Notes: a model not told the origin generated them from the sequence alone. A stretch of DNA of 64,000 bases from Segatella hominis (GCF_004535825.1 NZ_SGVY01000014.1:1-64000), one strand, 5' to 3'; shown: positions 48,919 through 57,879, counted from the stretch's first letter. Program-made: numbers and translations.

Positions 48919-49452
48919 TTCTACTTGCGTATAATTTAACTCTAACGGAGTTTTACGTCCGAAGATCTTAACCATCACCTTCAGCTTATGCTTCTCGGCG
49001 TTTACCTCTTCGATAACACCACTGAAACCGCTGAATGGACCATCTGTTACCTTCACAGTCTCATCAACTGCGTATGGCACATCGAGATTTTCTTCAAACT
49101 CTGTCTCCTCTGCTGTACCCAACATACGATTGATATCAGACTGAGGAACAGGTGTTGGCTCATCCAAACCTCCAAGGAAACCTAAAACATTAGGCATGAA
49201 ACGCAACGTGTGCGCAACATCACCTTTCAGTTTAGCTTCAACAAAAACGTAACCTGGAAGAGAAACCTTCTCTTTAACTACACGTTTACCATTGCGCACA
49301 GTTGCATGTTTTTCCACAGGAATCAGAATCTGTGAAACATGTGCTGCGAGCAAATCGTTGTGCTTCATTTCAGCCTCGATGTATTCTTTCACCTTAGCTT
49401 CCTTGCCGCTTACGGCTTTCAGCACATACCATTTATTACCTGTTGCTGCCAT
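48910..49452 (-). CDS. nusG: Transcription factor NusG
   Basis: 180 residues. An NGN domain with KWYVLKAVSGKEAKVKEYIE and LPGYVFVEAKL, and a KOW domain with VTDGPFSGFSGVIEEVNAEKHKLKVMV. It couples polymerase to Rho or the ribosome. The gap to secE is 12 bases. Confidence 0.97.
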   Translation of the reverse strand: MAATGNKWYVLKAVSGKEAKVKEYIEAEMKHNDLLAAHVSQILIPVEKHATVRNGKRVVKEKVSLPGYVFVEAKLKGDVAHTLRFMPNVLGFLGGLDEPTPVPQSDINRMLGTAEETEFEENLDVPYAVDETVKVTDGPFSGFSGVIEEVNAEKHKLKVMVKIFGRKTPLELNYTQVEKE

Positions 49453-49464
49453 TTCCTATAAAAA

Positions 49465-49653
49465 TTAACCTGGATAAACAACGCCCATGAGAGCCCTAAA
49501 AATAGAGTCCATTGCGAACACCACTAATGCAATGACAAGGGAAGCAGATAATACAACCATTGCACTGTGAGTAAGTTCGGCACGAGTTGGCCAAGTAGTC
49601 TTATGCGCAAGTTCATCGTAACATGCCTTGCAATAATTTACTATCTTATTCAT
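49465..49653 (-). CDS. secE: Protein translocase subunit SecE
   Basis: 62 residues. A short amphipathic helix with YDELAHKTTWPTRAEL and one membrane helix (about 31-47) form the single-span SecE that clamps SecY. It begins 16 bases after tRNA-Trp and is presumably on the same transcript. Confidence 0.95.
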   Translation of the reverse strand: MNKIVNYCKACYDELAHKTTWPTRAELTHSAMVVLSASLVIALVVFAMDSIFRALMGVVYPG

Positions 49654-49669
49654 ATTATCTTCTTATTAG

Positions 49670-49742
49670 CACGGGTTGAAGGGCTCGAACCCTCGACACC
49701 TGGTTTTGGAGACCAGTGCTCTACCAACTGAGCTAAACCCGT
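49670..49742 (-). tRNA. tRNA-Trp (anticodon CCA)
   Basis: A 73-base cloverleaf with acceptor ACGGGTT/AACCCGT, discriminator G, anticodon loop CTCCAAA and T-arm GGTTCGAGCC. CCA is not encoded. It lies between tuf and secE. Confidence 0.97.
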
Positions 49743-49747
49743 AAGTA

Positions 49748-49773
49748 GCTCCCACTTCCGCAGAAGCGGGAGC
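49748..49773 (-). terminator. Hairpin after tuf
   Basis: GCTCCC and CTTC (49748-49758, one mismatch between them) pair with GAAG and GGGAGC (49763-49773) around CGCA. It lies between the tuf stop and tRNA-Trp, five bases from the tRNA. No T-tract, so it may be a partial terminator or an RNA processing signal. Confidence 0.65.
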
Positions 49774-49800
49774 CTTTATCTAGTAAATAGAGTATTCTAA

Positions 49801-50997
49801 TTACTTAATGTCGTCAAGAATTGCAGTGATCTGACCAGAACCTACTGTACGACCACCCTCACGGATAGCGAAACGAAGACCCTCGTTCAAAGCAACCTTG
49901 TAGATCAATTCAACCTCGATCTCAACGTTATCACCTGGCATTACCATCTCAACTCCCTCTGGAAGCTTGATTTCACCAGTACAGTCCATTGTACGGAGGT
50001 AGAATTGTGGACGATATTTGTTACCGAATGGAGTGTGACGACCACCCTCTTCCTTCTTCAATACATAGATAGAAGCCTTGAAGTGATCGTGAGGAGTAAT
50101 AGCACCTGGGTGTACGACTACCATACCACGCTTAACCTCAGCCTTATCGATACCACGGAGAAGCAAACCTACGTTATCACCTGCCTCACCCTCAGCGAGC
50201 ACCTTGCGGAACATCTCAACACCAGTGATGACAGACTTCTTGTCCTCACCAAGACCGAGCAACTGAACTTCGTCACCAACCTTGCAACGACCAGTCTCGA
50301 TACGACCTGTAGCAACAGTACCACGACCTGTGATTGAGAATACGTCCTCGATAGGCATCAAGAATGGCTTATCAACCTCACGCTCAGGCTCCTGAATCCA
50401 CTCGTCAACTGTATCCATCAAAGTCTCAACAGACTTAACCCACTTCTCAACACCATTCAAAGCACCGAGAGCAGAACCACGGATGATAGGAGTATCCTCT
50501 TCGTAACCATACTGCTCGAGGATTTCATGAACTTCCATTTCAACGAGTTCGAGCATCTCCTCATCGTCAACCATATCGCACTTATTCAAGAAAACAACCA
50601 AGCGAGGTACGTTTACCTGACGTGCAAGAAGTACGTGCTCACGTGTCTGTGGCATAGGACCATCAGTAGCAGCAACTACCAAGATAGCACCATCCATCTG
50701 AGCAGCACCAGTAACCATGTTCTTTACATAGTCAGCGTGACCCGGACAGTCAACGTGTGCATAGTGACGCTTTGCAGTTTCATACTCGATGTGAGCAGAG
50801 TTGATGGTGATACCACGCTCTTTCTCCTCAGGAGCATTATCAATCTGATCGAATGACTTAACTGCCTCAGATGTACCGAGCTTCTCGTTCAATACCTTAG
50901 AGATAGCAGCGGTCAGAGTAGTCTTACCATGGTCAACATGACCAATTGTACCAATGTTAACATGCGGTTTGGTACGCACGAATTCTTCTTTAGCCAT
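49801..50997 (-). CDS. tuf: Elongation factor Tu
   Basis: 398 residues with GHVDHGKTT (G1), DCPGHADY (G3), NKCDMVDD (G4) and the GSALGAL region, followed by beta-barrel domains II and III. It delivers aminoacyl-tRNA to the ribosome. It sits after four tRNA genes, as E. coli tufB does. No second copy occurs in the window. Confidence 0.98.
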   Translation of the reverse strand: MAKEEFVRTKPHVNIGTIGHVDHGKTTLTAAISKVLNEKLGTSEAVKSFDQIDNAPEEKERGITINSAHIEYETAKRHYAHVDCPGHADYVKNMVTGAAQMDGAILVVAATDGPMPQTREHVLLARQVNVPRLVVFLNKCDMVDDEEMLELVEMEVHEILEQYGYEEDTPIIRGSALGALNGVEKWVKSVETLMDTVDEWIQEPEREVDKPFLMPIEDVFSITGRGTVATGRIETGRCKVGDEVQLLGLGEDKKSVITGVEMFRKVLAEGEAGDNVGLLLRGIDKAEVKRGMVVVHPGAITPHDHFKASIYVLKKEEGGRHTPFGNKYRPQFYLRTMDCTGEIKLPEGVEMVMPGDNVEIEVELIYKVALNEGLRFAIREGGRTVGSGQITAILDDIK

Positions 50998-51068
50998 AGC
51001 TTTTCTTTTTATTTATATAAATGAATAATCTGTTCCTCTACCATCCTTAGAAAACTACCGAACGATAG

Positions 51069-51140
<72 letters not shown>

Positions 51141-51154
51141 AAGTTAATAAATTG

Positions 51155-51227
51155 AGCGGAAAACGGGGCTCAAACCCGCGACCCCCAGCTTGGAAGGCTA
51201 GTGCTCTATCAACTGAGCTATTTCCGC
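51155..51227 (-). tRNA. tRNA-Gly (anticodon TCC)
   Basis: A 73-base cloverleaf with acceptor GCGGAAA/TTTCCGC and anticodon arm CTAGC-CTTCCAA-GCTGG (one T-G pair). Confidence 0.96.
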
Positions 51228-51240
51228 AAGTCAAAAGAAG

Positions 51241-51322
51241 TGGGTGGTGATGGATTCGAACCACCGAAGGCATAGCCAGCAGATTTACAGTCTGCCCCAT
51301 TTGGCCACTCTGGTAACCACCC
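51241..51322 (-). tRNA. tRNA-Tyr (anticodon GTA)
   Basis: An 82-base class II tRNA with a long variable arm, acceptor GGGTGGT/ATCACCACCC side and anticodon loop CTGTAAA. Discriminator A. Confidence 0.96.
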
Positions 51323-51336
51323 TTTTCTTTTTCTTG

Positions 51337-51410
51337 AGCCTCTTGTCGGATTCGAACCAACGACCCCGAGATTACAAATCACGTGCTCTGGCCAACTGAG
51401 CTAAAGAGGC
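51337..51410 (-). tRNA. tRNA-Thr (anticodon TGT)
   Basis: A 74-base cloverleaf with acceptor GCCTCTT/AAGAGGC. The anticodon loop is TTTGTAA; the stem CGTGA/TCTCG has a central T-T mismatch. First tRNA of the cluster. Confidence 0.94.
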
Positions 51411-51462
51411 AATCTTTACAGCCGCAATACGACTGATTTTTCCACCTATCGGAAAACGGCTG

Positions 51463-51492
51463 CAAAGATACAACATTATTTTGAATCTACAA
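51463..51492 (-). promoter_or_regulatory. Promoter of the tRNA-tuf-secE transcript
   Basis: On the minus strand TTG (51492-51490), 19 bases, then TATCTTTG (51470-51463). The start should fall near 51456, about 46 bases before the first tRNA. CAGCCG (51419-51424) and CGGCTG (51457-51462) can pair in the leader, with TTTTCC/GGAAAA inside. Confidence 0.8.
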
Positions 51493-51511
51493 ATTTTTTT
51501 TCGACTTTTTT

Positions 51512-51811
51512 TTATCGATTGCGCATTTTTTCTTTAAATTTGGTCAATTGAACCTTCATAGAATCCACTGCCTGGTCAATTCCCTCTTCAAATGTATCGC
51601 ATGTCTTCTCAACAAATAGTTTCGATCCAGGAACTGCGATTTCCAGGTGAACTTCCTTATTCAAGGCTGTGGCAGGCTTTACGACCTTTAATTGCACCTC
51701 TACTTTCTGTATATCTTCGTAAGTTTTTTCTAACTTGGCGATTTTCTTCTCGATAAACGCCTGTAACTTCTCGGTAGCATCGAAATGAATCGACTGAATC
51801 TTAATTTCCAT
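51512..51811 (-). CDS. hpf: Ribosome hibernation-promoting factor, short form
   Basis: 99 residues from MEIKIQSIHFDATEKLQAFI, with a beta-alpha fold and KVEVQLKVVKPATALNKEVHLEI in outline. It blocks the decoding site in resting cells. No C-terminal dimerisation domain is present. A GGAGGT precedes the chosen ATG, four bases away. It lies 22 bases after the recombinase gene. Confidence 0.92.
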   Translation of the reverse strand: MEIKIQSIHFDATEKLQAFIEKKIAKLEKTYEDIQKVEVQLKVVKPATALNKEVHLEIAVPGSKLFVEKTCDTFEEGIDQAVDSMKVQLTKFKEKMRNR

Positions 51812-51833
51812 AGTGACCTCCAATTTTAAAAGG

Positions 51834-52718
51834 TTATGCCCTGGGATGGGCTTCTGTATAAACTCGCTTCAACTGCTCGAAGGTGGTATGCGTATAGATC
51901 TCCGTGGTGGAGAGCCGGGCATGCCCGAGCAATCTTTTCAAACTTTCTATTCCTGCGTCATGATTCAGCATCGCCGTAGCAAATGTATGTCTCAAGACGT
52001 GCGGACTTTTCTTTTTCAACGAGCATACTCTTGATAAGCACTCCTTCACGATTTCTCTTACTTTGGCAGACGTCATTCTTTTTCCCTTATCTGAAAGGAA
52101 CAAGGCTGGAGATTGGCTCTCCACGGTCTGATTGCGCAAGCGGATATACGCTTGGAGGGTTTCATCAAGCTCGTTTCCAAAAGGTACGATGCGCTGCTTG
52201 TTGCCCTTGCCGGTAATCTTGATTTCGTGGTTCACAAAACTGATCGCCTCATCATCAAGTCCTACCAATTCCGATAATCTCATACCTGTTTCATAGAATG
52301 TCATTATAATAGTACGCGCACGCACGCTATCATAATCTTCACCCCATTTCTGCCTGTCCAGAAGTTCATTCACCTCGCTCTCTTTCAAGAACTGCGGTAA
52401 AGGTTTCTCCTTTTTGGGCGTCAGAATGCTATGTGCTGGATCAGTATCTACATAATGCCTTGTCAATGCATACCGGTAGAAAGTGCGAACTGCACTCAGC
52501 CGGCGACCGACAGATGATGCCTTATTGCCTTTATCCATCATAGCCTCCATCCAGTTACGGATAATATCGGAGTCAATGGTCTCCCAAGTGAGGGAGTCTG
52601 ACAGATTCTGGAAGTATGTTTCAAAGGCCCGAAGGTCTTCCGCATAGCTGTCTATTGTCATTTGCGAGCGATTCATCTCGCATTTCAAATAGTCCAAAAA
52701 TCCATCAATATTCAACAT
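51834..52718 (-). CDS. xerC: Tyrosine recombinase, XerC/XerD type
   Basis: 294 residues. An N-terminal SAM-like core-binding domain (1-90) precedes the catalytic domain. The catalytic residues are Arg147 (TGMRLSE), Lys171 (ITGKGNK), His240 and Arg243 (HVLRH), His266 (LLGHARLS) and the nucleophile Tyr275 (TTEIYTH). Xer proteins resolve chromosome dimers at dif. The stable housekeeping position between rpsU and hpf argues for a Xer role rather than a mobile element integrase. XerC versus XerD is not decided here. Confidence 0.9.
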   Translation of the reverse strand: MLNIDGFLDYLKCEMNRSQMTIDSYAEDLRAFETYFQNLSDSLTWETIDSDIIRNWMEAMMDKGNKASSVGRRLSAVRTFYRYALTRHYVDTDPAHSILTPKKEKPLPQFLKESEVNELLDRQKWGEDYDSVRARTIIMTFYETGMRLSELVGLDDEAISFVNHEIKITGKGNKQRIVPFGNELDETLQAYIRLRNQTVESQSPALFLSDKGKRMTSAKVREIVKECLSRVCSLKKKSPHVLRHTFATAMLNHDAGIESLKRLLGHARLSTTEIYTHTTFEQLKRVYTEAHPRA

Positions 52719-52810
52719 AACGCTACTCGTATTCTTTTTACGGCAACGAAATTAAGGAAATTATTTCAAACTACCAAATTTTTTGAGGATTTTTTAATCT
52801 TTCTGCCAAA

Positions 52811-52843
52811 CTTTGAGGATATTCTCGAGGAAAATCCTCAAAG
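52811..52843 (-). terminator. Terminator after rpsU
   Basis: A perfect 10-base stem CTTTGAGGAT (52811-52820) against ATCCTCAAAG (52834-52843) with a 13-base loop, 13 bases beyond rpsU. It separates rpsU from the recombinase and hpf genes. Confidence 0.8.
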
Positions 52844-52855
52844 ATGGCGGTAAAA

Positions 52856-53047
52856 TTACTCCTCGTTAGCGCGCAACTGCTGTACGTAGATGGCGTGTTC
52901 CATCTTGAGACGCTTCAAAACAGATGGCTTGTCATACTGCTGACGAGCGCGAAGCTCCTTAACAACACCTGTCTTTTCAAACTTTCTCTTAAACTTCTTG
53001 AGAGCTCTCTCGATGTTCTCACCGTCCTTAACTGGTACAATAATCAT
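52856..53047 (-). CDS. rpsU: 30S ribosomal protein S21
   Basis: 63 residues with MIIVPVKDGENIERALKKFKRKFEKTG and LRARQQYDKPSVLKR, the S21 basic helix pattern. It has its own promoter and terminator, allowing separate control. Confidence 0.96.
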   Translation of the reverse strand: MIIVPVKDGENIERALKKFKRKFEKTGVVKELRARQQYDKPSVLKRLKMEHAIYVQQLRANEE

Positions 53048-53122
53048 TTTTTTGCTTTTAATTTATTATGTTAAACTTATAATTTCTGAGCGAAAAGGGC
53101 ACGATGCCACAATTTGCGGGTG

Positions 53123-53153
53123 CAAAATTACATCTTATTTATCAAATAACCAA
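53123..53153 (-). promoter_or_regulatory. Promoter of rpsU
   Basis: On the minus strand TTG (53153-53151), 20 bases, then TAATTTTG (53130-53123). The leader is about 70 bases. Confidence 0.75.
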
Positions 53154-53271
53154 GATTTTAGCCGACTTTTTGCACAAAATCGTTCATTTTGTGGCATTTA
53201 GCCCATTTTCATCCTCTCTAAAACTTCATTTTCTGCTGAAAATCATGCTTTTAGATACAGGAGTACAACTT

Positions 53272-55077
53272 TTATCTGCCGGAAGACATCACTCTATCCA
53301 CCGGACGCGTTGCTTCCCTCAACCATTCCAGGTCTTCGCCTTCGAGATAAGGAGAAAGCTTTTCAAAAACATCACGATGATAGGTATCGAGCCATTCGAT
53401 TTCTTCTGGCTGAAGCATGCTGAAATCTACCGGAGTCAGGTCGATAGGACAAAGCGTGAGGGATTCCATCTGCAGGAATTTGCCGAATTCCGTCGTCTGA
53501 TAGTCTTTTATCAATAATGTATTCTCGATTCTCACTCCGAATTTGCCTGAAAGATAGAGCCCCGGCTCATCGGTCACGGTCATGCCGGCACGCAAAGGAG
53601 TGGGCTTCCATTCCATACGGATTTGGTGAGGGCCTTCGTGTACACTGAGATAAGCCCCCACTCCATGTCCCGTACCGTGCAGATAATTATACCCCTCGCG
53701 CCACATGCATTCCCTGGCCAGAGCATCCAGTTGAGTGCCCGATGCGCCATCAGGGAATTTGGCGAGTTCCAGTTGGATATGTCCTTTCAGCACTAGCGTA
53801 TAGACGTGCTTCATCTCCTCTGTCACAGGTCCGAGCGCTATCGTACGGGTGATATCGGTGGTTCCATCCTGATATTGTGCTCCGGAATCTATCAGAATCA
53901 GACCTTCCGGCTTGAGAGCAACATCCGTTTCAGGCGTCGCCTCATAGTGAACAATGGCACCATGTGCCTGATAACCGGCTATCGTATCAAAGGAAATATC
54001 ACGGAAAAGATGCTGCTCTGCACGAAGCGAAGTAAGTTTGCGGTCGATGGAAATTTCAGTCTGTCCACCAGCCTCCACAGCCGGTTTGAGCCATCTCAGG
54101 AACTTGACCATCGCCACTCCGTCTCTCAGCATTGCCTGTCGGAAACCCGCGATTTCCCTATCATTTTTCTGTGCTTTCATCGCTGGAATAGGTGATTTTC
54201 CTGCAATAATCTCCTGACATTTCACGGTTTTCCACAGAAAATAGCTGGTTTCATCGCCATCCAGAAGGATATTATACTCGGAATATCGCTCCAATCCTTC
54301 AGCCACCTTATTATATGGATAGAGCGAAATGCCGTTTTCAGTCAGATAAGCCTTCACCTCGTCATTGATTTTAGCAGAATCCACATAGAGCGAAACCTGC
54401 TGGGAGGAGATGAGAAGATAACTGACGAAGACAGGCACACAATGAACATCTGTGCCACGGAGATTGAGTGTCCAGGCGATATCATCGAGCGCAGAAATGA
54501 GCATTCCGTCGGCATGACGCTGGCGGAGAGCAGTCCGGATGCGGGAAATCTTGGAAGCAACGGATTCTCCTGCAAATTCCATCGGCTGAATTTCTACAGG
54601 ATTGGCTGGGATGGCAGGACGATCTGTCCAAATCAGCCCCAATGGGTCTAAATTGGTTCTCACCGTGATGCCACCCGACTTCCGAAGATCGGCTATCAGC
54701 CCCATCATTTCGTGATAGGAATTTACCATACCATCGAGGCCCACTTCTGCATTTTCGCCCTGCAATTCCTGAGCAAGCCATTCAGAAATAGTAGGAGTAC
54801 CCTCAATTTTCTGCTTCATCAACTGGAATTCCGTACCCTTCAACTGCTCCTCGGCAGCCAGGAAATAACGAGAATCAGTCCACAAAGCAGCTGATTTCAT
54901 CGTAACCACCGCCGTTCCGGCAGAGCCGTTGAATCCGGAAATCCAAGTTCTACCCTGCCAATGATCGGCCACATATTCGCTCTGATGAGCGTCTGTACTT
55001 GGGAAAATAAAGGCAGAAAGATGCTCTCGGCGCATCACTTCCCTCAAACTTTCCAATCTCTGATTGATTTCATTCAT
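53272..55077 (-). CDS. Aminopeptidase P-family (M24) metallopeptidase
   Basis: 601 residues from MNEINQRLESLREVMRREHL. Two creatinase-like N-terminal domains precede the M24 catalytic fold. Metal ligands are seen in ILIDSGAQYQDGTTDITRT (two Asp), GHGVGAYLSVHEGP (His), VTDEPGLYL (Glu) and RIENTLLI (Glu). It should cleave Xaa-Pro N-terminal bonds. The longer frame to 55200 is rejected because that stretch is made of repeats with a 2-base length difference, unlike a coding repeat. An unusual repeat-rich leader precedes it. Confidence 0.9.
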   Translation of the reverse strand: MNEINQRLESLREVMRREHLSAFIFPSTDAHQSEYVADHWQGRTWISGFNGSAGTAVVTMKSAALWTDSRYFLAAEEQLKGTEFQLMKQKIEGTPTISEWLAQELQGENAEVGLDGMVNSYHEMMGLIADLRKSGGITVRTNLDPLGLIWTDRPAIPANPVEIQPMEFAGESVASKISRIRTALRQRHADGMLISALDDIAWTLNLRGTDVHCVPVFVSYLLISSQQVSLYVDSAKINDEVKAYLTENGISLYPYNKVAEGLERYSEYNILLDGDETSYFLWKTVKCQEIIAGKSPIPAMKAQKNDREIAGFRQAMLRDGVAMVKFLRWLKPAVEAGGQTEISIDRKLTSLRAEQHLFRDISFDTIAGYQAHGAIVHYEATPETDVALKPEGLILIDSGAQYQDGTTDITRTIALGPVTEEMKHVYTLVLKGHIQLELAKFPDGASGTQLDALARECMWREGYNYLHGTGHGVGAYLSVHEGPHQIRMEWKPTPLRAGMTVTDEPGLYLSGKFGVRIENTLLIKDYQTTEFGKFLQMESLTLCPIDLTPVDFSMLQPEEIEWLDTYHRDVFEKLSPYLEGEDLEWLREATRPVDRVMSSGR

Positions 55078-55098
55078 AATTTTATCTCTATTATTTAA

Positions 55099-55195
55099 TT
55101 TGCATCTGATTATATCTCTATCATATCCTAATTTGCGTCTGATTAAATCTCTGTCATACGTCTTAGTTTGCATCTGATTAAATCTCAGCGATATC
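55099..55195. repeat. Three degenerate direct repeats upstream of the peptidase gene
   Basis: TTTGCATCTGATTA-type units begin at 55099, 55132 and 55167, with periods of 33 and 35 bases. They share TTTGC, TCTGATTA, ATCTC and a TCAT core. Part of a fourth unit may lie at 55083-55098. Confidence 0.75.
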
Positions 55196-55196
55196 T

Positions 55197-55409
55197 TCAT
55201 CTCTGAGATTCCATTCTGAGCATTTTACACCTTATTATATATATAGGGAAAAGAAGCATCAGAAGAATCGCCCCAAAGGCGCAGAAAGAATCACCCCTAA
55301 AAATTACAGAAAGAATCATCAAAATAATCCAGTAGAATCTTCGAAAACGACTGAAAGATTCGATAAAAACCAGCCGGAAGCAGGAATTTTTCTTTCCATC
55401 AGAACGCAT
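55197..55409 (-). CDS. Possible small membrane protein
   Basis: A 70-residue frame begins 19 bases after a strong -7 box and encodes two hydrophobic stretches (FYWIILMILSVIF and FCAFGAILLMLLFPIYII) with a basic N terminus. That fits a small membrane protein. Against it, the frame runs through imperfect repeats CAGAAAGAATCA (55260, 55282, 55307, spacing 22 and 25) and no family is recognised. Otherwise the region is an untranslated leader of the peptidase gene. Confidence 0.35.
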   Translation of the reverse strand: MRSDGKKNSCFRLVFIESFSRFRRFYWIILMILSVIFRGDSFCAFGAILLMLLFPIYIIRCKMLRMESQR

Positions 55410-55427
55410 TTTGCTAATTAGAGATTA

Positions 55428-55458
55428 CAAAGATAATAATTTTAAGAATTAACAACAA
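55428..55458 (-). promoter_or_regulatory. Promoter upstream of the small frame and peptidase gene
   Basis: On the minus strand TTG (55458-55456), 20 bases, then TATCTTTG (55435-55428). The start near 55421 leaves 12 bases to the small frame and about 340 to the peptidase gene. Confidence 0.7.
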
Positions 55459-55499
55459 ATTTAAGCGCAAATAAATGCACGTTTTACATTACTTTTTAG

Positions 55500-55507
55500 T
55501 AATTTTG
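55500..55507 (+). promoter_or_regulatory. -7 box of mdh
   Basis: TAATTTTG, 120 bases before the mdh start. The -33 element is not clear. The leader has a small stem CCTCT/AGAGG at 55558-55570. Confidence 0.55.
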
Positions 55508-55627
55508 CGGTCGGAAAAGAAAAATGAAGGTAAATATACTTTCAGATAGGTTCCACACCTCTCAGAGAGGGATTTCGGCAGTTAAGAAAAAGAATTTATA
55601 AACAACTTAATATAAAAAATTGTAGTT

Positions 55628-56620
55628 ATGGAATTTTTAACTAATGACAAGCTTTTGATCGTCGGTGCCGGCGGTATGATTGGTTCTAACATGGTTCAGA
55701 GCGCTTTGATGCTCGGTCTTACTCCAAACATTTGTCTCTACGATATCTACGAGCCAGGTGTTCACGGTGTATTCGATGAGATTCAGCAGTGTGCATTCCC
55801 AGGCGTTAACGTAACTTATACTGTTAACCCAGAGGAGGCTTTCACTGGTGCTAAATATATCATTTCTTCAGGCGGTGCTCCTCGTAAGGAGGGTATGACT
55901 CGTGAGGACCTCCTCAAGGGTAACTGCAAGATTGCAGCAGAGTTCGGTGACAACATCAAGAAGTACTGCCCAGAGGTAGAACACGTAGTTGTTATCTTCA
56001 ACCCAGCTGACGTTACAGCTTTGACAGCATTGATCCACTCAGGTTTGAAGCCAAACCAGTTGACATCACTCGCAGCTCTCGACTCTACTCGTTTGCAGCA
56101 GGCTTTGGCCCTCGAGTTCGGTGTACAGCAGGATAAGGTAACTGGTGCTCACACTTATGGTGGTCACGGCGAGCAGATGGCTGTATTCGCTTCTCAGGTT
56201 AAGGTTGACGGCAAGCCATTGTCAGAGATGGGTCTTTCTGACGAGCGTTGGGAGGAGATCAAGCACCACACAGTACAGGGTGGTTCTAACATCATCAAGC
56301 TCCGTGGCCGTTCTTCATTCCAGAGCCCAGCTTACAATGCAGTGAAGATGATCGAGGCTGCTATGGGTGGTGAGAAGTTCACATTGCCTGCTGGCTGCTA
56401 TGTAAACCACGACAAGCTCGGTTTCAAGAACGTAATGATGGCTATGCCTACTACTATCGACAAGACTGGCGTTCACTTCACAGAGCCTACAGGTACTGAG
56501 GAAGAGCTTGCAAGCCTCGCTAAGTCTTACGAGCACCTTTGCAAGATGCGCGATGAGATCGTAGAGCTTGGTATCGTTCCTCCAGTAGCTGAGTGGAAAG
56601 AGATGAACCCTAACTTGTAA
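55628..56620 (+). CDS. mdh: Malate dehydrogenase (NAD)
   Basis: 330 residues. The Rossmann glycine motif is VGAGGMIGSNM (12-22). ALDSTRLQQALALEFG and GAHTYGGHGEQMAVF (catalytic His) mark the LDH/MDH fold in the form seen in Bacteroidetes. It interconverts malate and oxaloacetate in the fumarate and succinate branch of fermentation. Codon use is strongly biased, as in highly expressed genes. Confidence 0.93.
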   Translation: MEFLTNDKLLIVGAGGMIGSNMVQSALMLGLTPNICLYDIYEPGVHGVFDEIQQCAFPGVNVTYTVNPEEAFTGAKYIISSGGAPRKEGMTREDLLKGNCKIAAEFGDNIKKYCPEVEHVVVIFNPADVTALTALIHSGLKPNQLTSLAALDSTRLQQALALEFGVQQDKVTGAHTYGGHGEQMAVFASQVKVDGKPLSEMGLSDERWEEIKHHTVQGGSNIIKLRGRSSFQSPAYNAVKMIEAAMGGEKFTLPAGCYVNHDKLGFKNVMMAMPTTIDKTGVHFTEPTGTEEELASLAKSYEHLCKMRDEIVELGIVPPVAEWKEMNPNL

Positions 56621-56657
56621 TTCTTCTTCTTAGAATTTTTATAAGTGAATGAGATAG

Positions 56658-56692
56658 GGCTGAATTGTGAGATGATTTCTTGCGATTCAGCC
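56658..56692 (+). terminator. Terminator of mdh
   Basis: GGCTGAAT (56658-56665) pairs with ATTCAGCC (56685-56692) and TTTTTC follows. The rest of the 322-base gap contains two copies of CTGTCATTACTGT (56716, 56731) and the next -7 box. Confidence 0.88.
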
Positions 56693-56858
56693 TTTTTCTT
56701 TATTCCTTAAAGAAACTGTCATTACTGTATCTGTCATTACTGTCATCAGCTGTATTTTGCCAATAATGCCATTACGTTCATGGCTTGCTGGTTCAAAATC
56801 AGCCCATAATGGTTATTTTTTCCGTAATTTAGATGAAATGACTTTGGCATATTTTTTG

Positions 56859-56866
56859 TAATTTTG
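56859..56866 (+). promoter_or_regulatory. -7 box of the DUF3737 gene
   Basis: TAATTTTG, 77 bases before the ATG. It is nearly the same box and context as that of mdh (GTAATTTTGC). The -33 is weak. Confidence 0.5.
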
Positions 56867-56942
56867 CAAACGAGAAAGAATTCATCCCCCAAAAGATGGG
56901 AAATAGTTGGGAAAGACAAATCATAATATTAAAGAAAGAAAA

Positions 56943-57803
56943 ATGGAACTGATTAAAAACAAAACTTTCGGTGGTGAACGCCCACTCTTTGGCGCGCACG
57001 ACGCCCGTTTGGAAGATATCACTATCACTGATGGAGAATCAGGTATCAAGTGCTGCAAGAACATAGAATGCCACAACTCTAAATTCTATGGAAAATATCC
57101 TTGGTGGCACGTGGACGGTTCTCTCATCACAGACTGCTATTTCGCACCTGAAAGCCGATCTGCTATCTGGTACAGCAACAATATGGTAATGAAAGACTGC
57201 ACTATTGACGGACCGAAATTTTTCAGGGAAATGAAAAACCTCGAACTGGAGAATGTCAATATCACGGATGCTGACGAAACTTTCTGGAAAGTGAATGGAC
57301 TGAAAATCAAGAATGTAAAACTGCACGAAGGTACATACCCATTCATGTTCTCAAAGAATATCTATGTGGACGGACTGGAAAGCGACTCGAAATATGTATT
57401 CCAGTACTGCCAGAATGTAGAAATTCACAACGCCAAGATTACCACCAAAGATAGTTTCTGGGAATGTGAAAATGTAACCGTATATGATTCTGAACTGAAC
57501 GGAGAATATCTCGCATGGCACAGTAAGAACATCAAGTTGGTGCGCTGCCACATCAGCGGCGAACAACCTCTTTGCTATATGGATCATGTGATACTGGAAG
57601 ACTGCACTTTCGACAAGGAATGCGACCGTGCTTTCGAGGACTGTAGTAATATCGATGCACATATCAAGGGTTGTATCACCAATATCAAAAACCCTATTTC
57701 CGGTCGTATCGAGGCCGACAAAGTGGGCAGCATCACCTACACCGAGTTTGCCAAAGCTCCTCAAGGCGCCTGCGAAATCATCGACAAATCGGAAGGTAAA
57801 TAA
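56943..57803 (+). CDS. DUF3737 family beta-helix protein
   Basis: 286 residues from MELIKNKTFGGERPLFGAHD, the family start. The body is a series of short strand repeats, roughly 20 residues each, with patterns such as CKNIECHNSKFYGKYPWWH, MVMKDCTIDGPKFF and HVILEDCTFDKECDRAFEDC, consistent with a right-handed parallel beta-helix. No signal peptide is seen, so it should act in the cytoplasm. The substrate is unknown. The upstream ATG at 56907 is rejected on family length. It precedes the MalY-type gene by 106 bases, with a terminator between. Confidence 0.85.
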   Translation: MELIKNKTFGGERPLFGAHDARLEDITITDGESGIKCCKNIECHNSKFYGKYPWWHVDGSLITDCYFAPESRSAIWYSNNMVMKDCTIDGPKFFREMKNLELENVNITDADETFWKVNGLKIKNVKLHEGTYPFMFSKNIYVDGLESDSKYVFQYCQNVEIHNAKITTKDSFWECENVTVYDSELNGEYLAWHSKNIKLVRCHISGEQPLCYMDHVILEDCTFDKECDRAFEDCSNIDAHIKGCITNIKNPISGRIEADKVGSITYTEFAKAPQGACEIIDKSEGK

Positions 57804-57808
57804 TCAAA

Positions 57809-57843
57809 TTTTACGGACCTAACTTTTATGAAGGTCCGTAAAA
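57809..57843 (+). terminator. Terminator of the DUF3737 gene
   Basis: An 11-base perfect stem TTTTACGGACC (57809-57819) against GGTCCGTAAAA (57833-57843) with a 13-base loop, just after the stop. Confidence 0.88.
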
Positions 57844-57864
57844 AAACGATACACCCATATCCTC

Positions 57865-57879
57865 GTTCTTTAAAAGAAC
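57865..57879 (+). promoter_or_regulatory. Short palindrome before the MalY-type gene
   Basis: GTTCTT-TAA-AAGAAC, a perfect 6-base inverted repeat 31 bases before the start codon. It could be an operator; no promoter box is obvious in the gap. Confidence 0.3.

Noticed and set aside
51834-52718. Integrase of a mobile element
   Set aside because: It sits in a conserved housekeeping context between rpsU and hpf, with no att-like repeats or cargo genes.
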